From Anaeramoeba flamelloides (taxonomy: Eukaryota > Metamonada > Anaeramoebidae), in NCBI GenBank assembly GCA_027625915.1, contig JANTQA010000047.1, forward strand, positions 17,174,001 to 17,238,000: a DNA stretch of 64,000 nt, in the 5' to 3' direction. Shown one piece after another: positions 58,195-64,000 of this stretch. The translations under genes and the position numbers were made by a program. Position 1 is the stretch's first letter; each line of letters starts with the position of its first letter. The notes under the pieces were generated by a model that saw only the letters and a list, made by a program, of their open reading frames with translations, ran no database searches and had not been told where the DNA came from.

Positions 58195-59770
58195 TTTTTT
58201 TTTTTTTTTTTTTTATTAAGGAGGAAGTGTAAATTACACTCTAAGTGCCCTTTTACTTAAATTCCCTTTCAGAAATTTAAGCCTAAAATCATAGATTTTA
58301 CAATTATTAATTACGAAAATAGTTTTAAGCTATCATAATTTAAAATTATTTCATTAAAATTTAATTCTTTTAACTTTTTTAGAAAAATTTATCGATCTTT
58401 TTCATAGGAAGGACATAACCACAAAAAGTGGTCAATATTTTCTATTACTTCCTTATGTTCATTTTTTAAACATAAAGGACAAAATTTATTTGAATTTTTA
58501 TTAATTACATAATAATATCTATTTAAGCAGTTGATAAATGTTCTGAATTTTAGAATTGTTGAACTTGATGGATATCTAAATATCTTTGATTAATGAATAA
58601 TTTTTTTTGGTTTTTAATTATTGCGAAGTATTTTTTCTACCTCCCAACTGGTAGAATTCAACAACTCATTAGAATTATAATTATAAATTTCTTTTTTCAA
58701 TGCTTTAAATTCTTTGAATTCCAAATAATTTTATTGTTTATTCTTTGATTAAATTTTATTAATTTTTCCAGATAGAGAAGAGATAAATTTTTTAATTTTT
58801 TTTTGAATTTGAATTTTTTTTTATTTACTGAAATTACCATATTTTCAATTTTAAATTCTGTTTTATAAATAAGAATTGGTGCGTTTCTGTTTATTTTGCA
58901 TATTCCAGTAATACATGTATTAATCCAAGAGTTTAAATAGTTTAGTGTTTCTATTTTATAATTATATATTTCTAATCAATATGTTAATTAACGTAATATA
59001 AAAGATTTAAATAATCTAATTTTTAAATTATTTGTTAGTAAATTATTATTTAATAATTGTTTAGAGTTGTTATAAGTTTCTTTTTCCTTTTTCAGATTCT
59101 AGATTAAATGTGAAATTTTTTCCAAATAAATTCTAAAATATTTAATTTTTGATAAATCTTGAGTAATTTCTGTTTTGTCTTTGTTAGGTTTTAATCCAAA
59201 TTGGACAATTACTTGATATATTAAAATTAATTTTTCATTTATCTAATTCATCTTCCCTTTTATGATTAAAATTAAATCATCTGTAAACATTTGACAATGA
59301 TCAGTTAATAGTATTATTTTTAATAATAGAAAATGTGAAATAAGAGCAAATATAACGGGTGATAAGGGTCTCCTTGGAATAGACCGAGTCCTTCACCTTG
59401 ATAATATTTTACTAAAAATTTTGAATAATTTTATTTAAAATAAACTTTTTTAGTGTTTTTCTAATTATTTTAAAACTGATTGAGTCAAAGCATTTTGCTA
59501 TTTCAATCATTATGATATGGGCTATATCATTCCTATTTTCATTATTTGTTTCTATATTATTATAAGTATTTAAAAAGTTTAATACCGTAATACAGGTATC
59601 AAATTTTTTTCGAAAGCCAAACTGTGCTTTATGAATAAATTCCTAACAAGGTTCAATTAATTTGATATAGCATTTTAAGAAATAATCTTGGTAAACTTTG
59701 ATTAATTGAAATCGATCTATAGTTTAACATGACTCCTTCATTTTCTTTTTTATGAACAAACAAAATTGAT
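58195..59770 (-). mobile_element. LINE (non-LTR retrotransposon), 5'-truncated copy 1
   Basis: A decayed copy colinear with copy 2 over ~1.57 kb: reverse-transcriptase region with GLGLFQGDP, a degraded fingers/palm region, and the C-terminal zinc-knuckle segment. A 20-T run at 58195-58214 is the poly-A tail on the element strand. The 12-bp sequence AAAAAAATAGGA, plus following T, occurs on both sides (58183-58194 and 59771-59782), a target-site duplication typical of target-primed reverse transcription. No long frame survives: many frameshifts and stops. The 5' truncation point corresponds to about 62074 in copy 2. Confidence 0.88.
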
Positions 59771-59792
59771 AAAAAAATAGGATTTTTTTTTT

Positions 59793-60490
59793 CGATTTAC
59801 AATTTAATTTCTGTTTTTCCAGATTTCTCAAAAAGAATTAATAGTAAAATTTTTATATAAACTTTGTTTCGAGTCAAAGGACCAGAAAATTTTTTTCAAA
59901 ATCTCAATCGTTTTTTAGAATTAGACCTTTGAAGAAAAAATATGAAATAAGTAGAACAATCAACACCAAGAATTGTTGATGTCTTTATTATTTAAATCTA
60001 ATTAATCAATGAATTTCCTAAAAAAATGAAAAAATCAAATTCTTACTTCAGTCCATTGAGAAAAACAACAAGGCCATTATGATATCAATTGAAGATCCAA
60101 ATAAAATTCCCAATTGAAATTAATATCATTTCTCTACAACCATTTCGAATGTTTCAATAACCTTTGAGTGAAATTGAGTTTACTTAGTGACTATCAATCT
60201 TGCAATAAAAAAATTGCAAAATGAATTAATAGGGATCAATAAAAAATGAAAATCGTAAAATGTGAAAAAAAATGATAAAATGATTGTCAATTTTGAAATT
60301 TCAAAAATAAATTTTTTTCTAATATCCTTTTAAAACCCTTTAAATAATGTAATTATTCCATTATACATGGGCCCCTTTAGTTAGGAAATAGTTTAGTTTA
60401 GTTCGAATTTATGTTGTAGGAAACAAATTTATTTGGTTCACCTATCCTTAAATTACAAAAAAAAACAATAAAATATAAAAAAAAAACTCT
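59793..60490. other. Spacer between the two LINE copies, with repeat R4
   Basis: No gene. 59880-60140 is an R4 copy matching 40960-41220. The remainder is AT-rich. Confidence 0.5.
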
Positions 60491-60492
60491 TA

Positions 60493-62335
60493 TTTTTTTT
60501 TTTTTTTTTTTTTTATTATTATTGAAGAAGTGTAAATTACACTCTAGTTGCCCTTATACTTAAATTTCCCCTCAGAAATTTAAGCGTAAAATCATATATT
60601 TCACGATTATTAACCAATGAAAATAATAATAAACTATTATGGTTTAAAATTAATTCATAGAGGTTTTTTTCATTTAATTTATTCAGAAATATTAATCTAT
60701 TATTTTCATAGGAAGGACATATCCACAAAAAATGATCAATATTTTCTATTACTTCCTTTTGTTCGTATTTTAAACATAAAGGACAAAATTTATTTGAATT
60801 TTTATTAATTACATAGTAATATCTGTTTAAGCAATTGGTAAATGTCCTGAATTTTAGGATTGTTGAACTTGAAGGATAGCTTAGATATTTTTGAGTTGTA
60901 AATAATGAATTTTGGTTTCTTAATATTGTGAAGTATTTTTGCACTTTCCAGCTCTTGGAATTCAATAATTCATTATATGTGTATTTATAGATTTCCTTTT
61001 TTAATTCAATTAAATCTTTTGAATTCCAGTTAATTTTATTGTTGGTTCGTTGATTAAATTTTATTAATTTTTCTAAATAAGGAAGAGATAAATTTTTTAA
61101 TTTTTTTTTGAATTTGAATTTTTTTTTATTTACTGAAATTACCATATTTTCAATTTTAAATTCTGTTTTGTAAATAAGAATTGGCGTGTTTCTGTTTATT
61201 TTGCATATTTCAGTAATGGCTGTATTCATCCAAGAATTTAAATAATTTAAAGTTTTTATTTTATAATTATAAATTTCTAATCCATATGTTAATTGACTTC
61301 GTATAAAAGATTTAAATAGTCTAATTTTCAAACTATTATTCAGGGTATTGTTATTAAATAATTGTTTACAGTTATTAAATGTTTCTTTAGCTTTTTTTAA
61401 ATTATAAACTATATATGAAATTTTATCCAAATAGATACCTAAATATTTAATCTTTTTTAAATCTTTTGAAATAACTGTTTTTTCTTTATTTGGTTTTAAT
61501 CCAAATTGGATTATAATTTCATAAATTGATTTAATTTTTGATTTAAATGTTGTTTATCCCCTTTTATAATTAAGATAAAATCATCTGCAAACATTTGACA
61601 ATGGCCTGTTAAAGATATTATTTTTAATAAAAGAAAATCTGAAATTAGAGCAAATAAAATAGTAGATAATGGAACCCTCCTTGAAATATACCTAGCCCCT
61701 CTCCTTGATAATATTTTATTAAAAAATTTTGAATAATTTTATTTAAAATAAATTTTTTTATTTTTTTTTCTAATTATTTTAAAACTGATTGAATCAAAAA
61801 ATTTTGCTATATCAATCATTATAATATATGTTTTATTATTTTCATTTTCATTATTTGATTTTATATTATTATAAGTATTTAAGAAATTTAAAACTGCAAT
61901 TCGAATATCATATTGTTTTCGAAATCCAAACTGTAATTTGTGAATAAATTCCCAACAAGGTTCAATTAATTTATATAGCATTTTAAGAAATAATCTTGGT
62001 AAACTTTGATTAATTGAAATTGGTCGATAATTCAAAGCTACCCCCTCATTTCCCTTTTTATGTCTAAATAAAATTGATCTTTTTTTAAGATATTCAATAT
62101 TATTCTTATTAGGATTAAATAGCCAATTATTAAATATATTCTGAATTGTAATTAAATATTTATCATAATTTTTATTTTCAATTTGTTCAAGATTTGAAAT
62201 GATTTCATCATTACAAATATATTTTAAATTCTCAAAAACTCTTATTTTTATGTCTTCTTTCACACTTTAATTGATTATAAGAAAGCATTTCAATTATCTT
62301 TATTATCTATTGGATTATCATCTCATTAATTTTCA
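60493..62335 (-). mobile_element. LINE (non-LTR retrotransposon), 5'-truncated copy 2
   Basis: Younger copy with two long remaining frames. Frame 62263-61739 carries reverse-transcriptase motifs NYRPISINQSLPRL, QFGFRKQYD and MIDIAKFFDS (palm Asp). The next segment, in shifted frames, has GLGIFQGG, LFALIS and QMFADDFILI (the YADD-box equivalent). Frame 61430-60537 (open further upstream to about 61545) holds the thumb/connection region and a C-terminal zinc knuckle, FCPLCLKY...HFLWICPS, ending at a stop. Frameshifts lie near 62270, 61740 and 61545, so the copy is dead. A 22-T run (60493-60514) is the tail. Flanks ACTCTTATTTTTT (60486) and ACTCTATTTTTTT (62335) may be an imperfect target duplication. 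No endonuclease domain is present because of 5' truncation; the clade is undetermined. Confidence 0.88.
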
Positions 62336-62595
62336 CTCTATTTTTTTTTTTAGGTGTGATTTTTTGAAAAAAAAAAAAAGAATCAACAAAGATTAGTTAA
62401 TTATGGAATAATAACAAAATAAATAAAAAATGAAAATTTTTATTTTATAATTTAATAAAAAATCAAAAGGAAAAAGAGCCAAAAGGAAAAAGATAAAAAA
62501 CAATTAATATCAATATAGATTAAATTTCTGTAAACTTTTTTCGATAATATCCCTAATTTAAATATTTATAGAAATAATATAAAAATAATATAAAA

Positions 62596-62920
62596 TTAAT
62601 CCATTTCTTGTGATTCTATTTGTTGTTTATATTGTTCCTTCAATTTTTCTAATTGTTGTAGATAAATATCAGCACCTTTAGCTATTGTTTTGTTTTTTTT
62701 TTTTTGTTTTTTTTTTTTCAAAATTAAATGGGTTAAAAATTTAAAAATATAAAATTTTCATTTAAAAACAAAAGAATATCTTCAAATACTTACTTGCATT
62801 TCCATAAGAAAGAACATTATAAATTTCTTGTGTAATTTGTTTACTTTCATGATTTTTGACAATATCTTGCAAAGCTGACACTAGTGGATTTTCTTGTAAA
62901 TTTAATTTTATTAAATGATC
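62596..62920 (-). CDS. Unrecognised protein, two 3'-terminal exons (partial)
   Basis: Exon 62920-62794 (acceptor CTTAAAG, donor GTAAGT) joins exon 62681-62596 (acceptor AATAG) across a 112-nt intron, in phase 1. The result is a 70-residue C-terminus: DHLIKLNLQENPLVSALQDI, then a helical region, SYGNATKGADIYLQQLEKLK, and a Gln/Glu-rich coiled-coil-like end with EMD at the C-terminus. The frame closes properly and the splice phases agree, so I consider it genuine. The start must lie further right (>62920), with no exon recognised to the window edge. The family is not recognised; it looks like an all-helical protein end. Confidence 0.62.
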
Positions 62921-64000
62921 CTTTAAGGTAGTAATAAAAATAAAAAGATAAAGAAAGAAAATAAGGATTAGAAAAGAATTATATTTAAAAGTTTTTTAAA
63001 AAATTGAAGATAGCTGAGTTTAATACATAACAAACTAACTCCTTGATTTGATTTTTTATGTTATTTTAATTAGATAAAAATTGCCCCTCTGTATATTACC
63101 CTTTTCAAAGATTATGAACAATTTTAGTGAAATTTCTCGATAAGATTACAATTTACTTTTCCGATTGTTTTTTTTTTTTTTTTTTAATTTTTTCTCAATT
63201 TTCTTGATTTTTGTTTAAATAAATTAGAGAAGATTAAATTTCTTTGAAATTAAAAAAATTTTTTTCATTAATATTGATCAAAATAAAAATTGAAATTGAT
63301 TTTTTATTAATTCAAATTATAAACTTCTTGAATAATAAAAAAACCAAAAAATAATGACTTTTAAAAAATTTCAAATATACTATTAAAAAAAAATCAAATC
63401 TAAATTTGTTTTTAGTAAAACAAACAGTATTCTACTTTAAAATGTTTTCATTTGTTTATTATTTTGTTTAATTGATTTTAATATATGAATACACTCTCAA
63501 ACGTGAAAAAATTACAACTATACGTAAAATAACCATTTGTTAATTTAAAAACTATATTAAGAGAATTTAATTTTTTTTTTTTTTTTTTTTTTCTTGTGAG
63601 AAGCAAAATGAGAGATCAAAATATACTCATTTGATATTCAATTTTGATAATTGATATTTTGATTGATTACTTTGCTTTTCTTTATCATAAAGCAAATTAG
63701 TTCTTATAATACTGAATTTGTAAATTAATTATTTTTCTTAAATCTGTTCGACTATTTCCAAATTAATAATGAATATTATTTTAAAATCAACAATATATTT
63801 TTCATTTCATTTTATCAACTACAATAAACAAATTTTATCAATCATTTAATATATTGTTACAAGAAGAATGACTATTAACACTTTTATCATTTTGCTATTG
63901 TTGTTTGAAATGATACATAAATGCTACTTAATGAATCTTTTAAAATGTTTTGCACTTTTTTATTTTATTTTATTTTTTTTTTCCATTCAAGGAAGTGAAG
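62921..64000. other. Right edge: probable intron or upstream DNA of the partial gene
   Basis: AT-rich with a T run of ~18 near 63580. No further exon could be identified on the minus strand, so the upstream part of the gene at 62596-62920 probably continues outside the window. Confidence 0.45.

Noticed and set aside
1-64000. CRISPR arrays, operons, prophage or LTR elements
   Set aside because: No regularly spaced repeats, no clustered co-directional genes, and no capsid, integrase or protease motifs, or long terminal direct repeats, were seen.

Overview
The window is a nuclear segment from a very AT-rich, gene-sparse unicellular eukaryote. Evidence for this is spliceosomal introns with GTAAGT/GTATGT donors, a Pol III-type tRNA-Lys, a CAAX-tailed Ras GTPase, kelch/BTB, RasGAP, PH and calponin-homology domains, Asn-rich low-complexity tracts, and intergenic DNA dominated by A/T homopolymers. 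All three stop codons behave as stops, so the code looks standard. The gene set (many-domain Ras regulators, kelch-BTB, B-box-like zinc fingers) recalls amoeboid protists such as Anaeramoeba or amoebozoans. That placement is inference and cannot be proved from the window.

Layout: 1-3.9 kb is repeat-rich non-coding DNA with one ~1.24 kb TIR element. 3.95-11.1 kb (minus) holds a GPR107/GPR108-type seven-membrane-span gene, split by a 5.9 kb intron that contains nested TIR elements. 14.07-14.4 kb (plus) is an unrecognised terminal-exon-like ORF, followed by a third copy of the ~1.24 kb element. 17.1-17.9 kb (minus) is a two-exon Ras-family GTPase. 20.4-21.0 kb (plus) is a SAP30BP/HCNGP-like protein. 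25.0-33.7 kb (minus) is one gene, which I reconstruct from two exons around a 4.5 kb intron: calponin-homology, Asn-rich linkers, a degenerate RasGAP domain and PH. 39.1-40.8 kb (plus) is a kelch-BTB protein whose 5' end is not resolved. 47.0 kb is tRNA-Lys(UUU). 51.5-56.6 kb (plus) is a 1707-residue single-pass membrane protein with Cys-rich, LamG-like and chitobiase-C-like extracellular modules and a cytosolic zinc-finger tail. 57.5-62.3 kb carries three 5'-truncated LINE copies, all on the minus strand. 62.6-62.9 kb (minus) is the 3' end of a further unrecognised gene.

Functionally, the window pairs a Ras GTPase with a RasGAP-fold protein whose two key arginines look replaced. It also holds a Golgi/endosome-type 7TM protein, a splicing-associated protein, a kelch-BTB adaptor and a probable surface sensor. 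No operon-like coupling is expected.

The rest of the DNA is a palimpsest of degenerate dispersed repeats: at least six families with two or three copies in the window, and several foldback elements. One 196 bp palindromic element has two matching empty sites in the same window, which gives internal proof of insertion at a TA dinucleotide.
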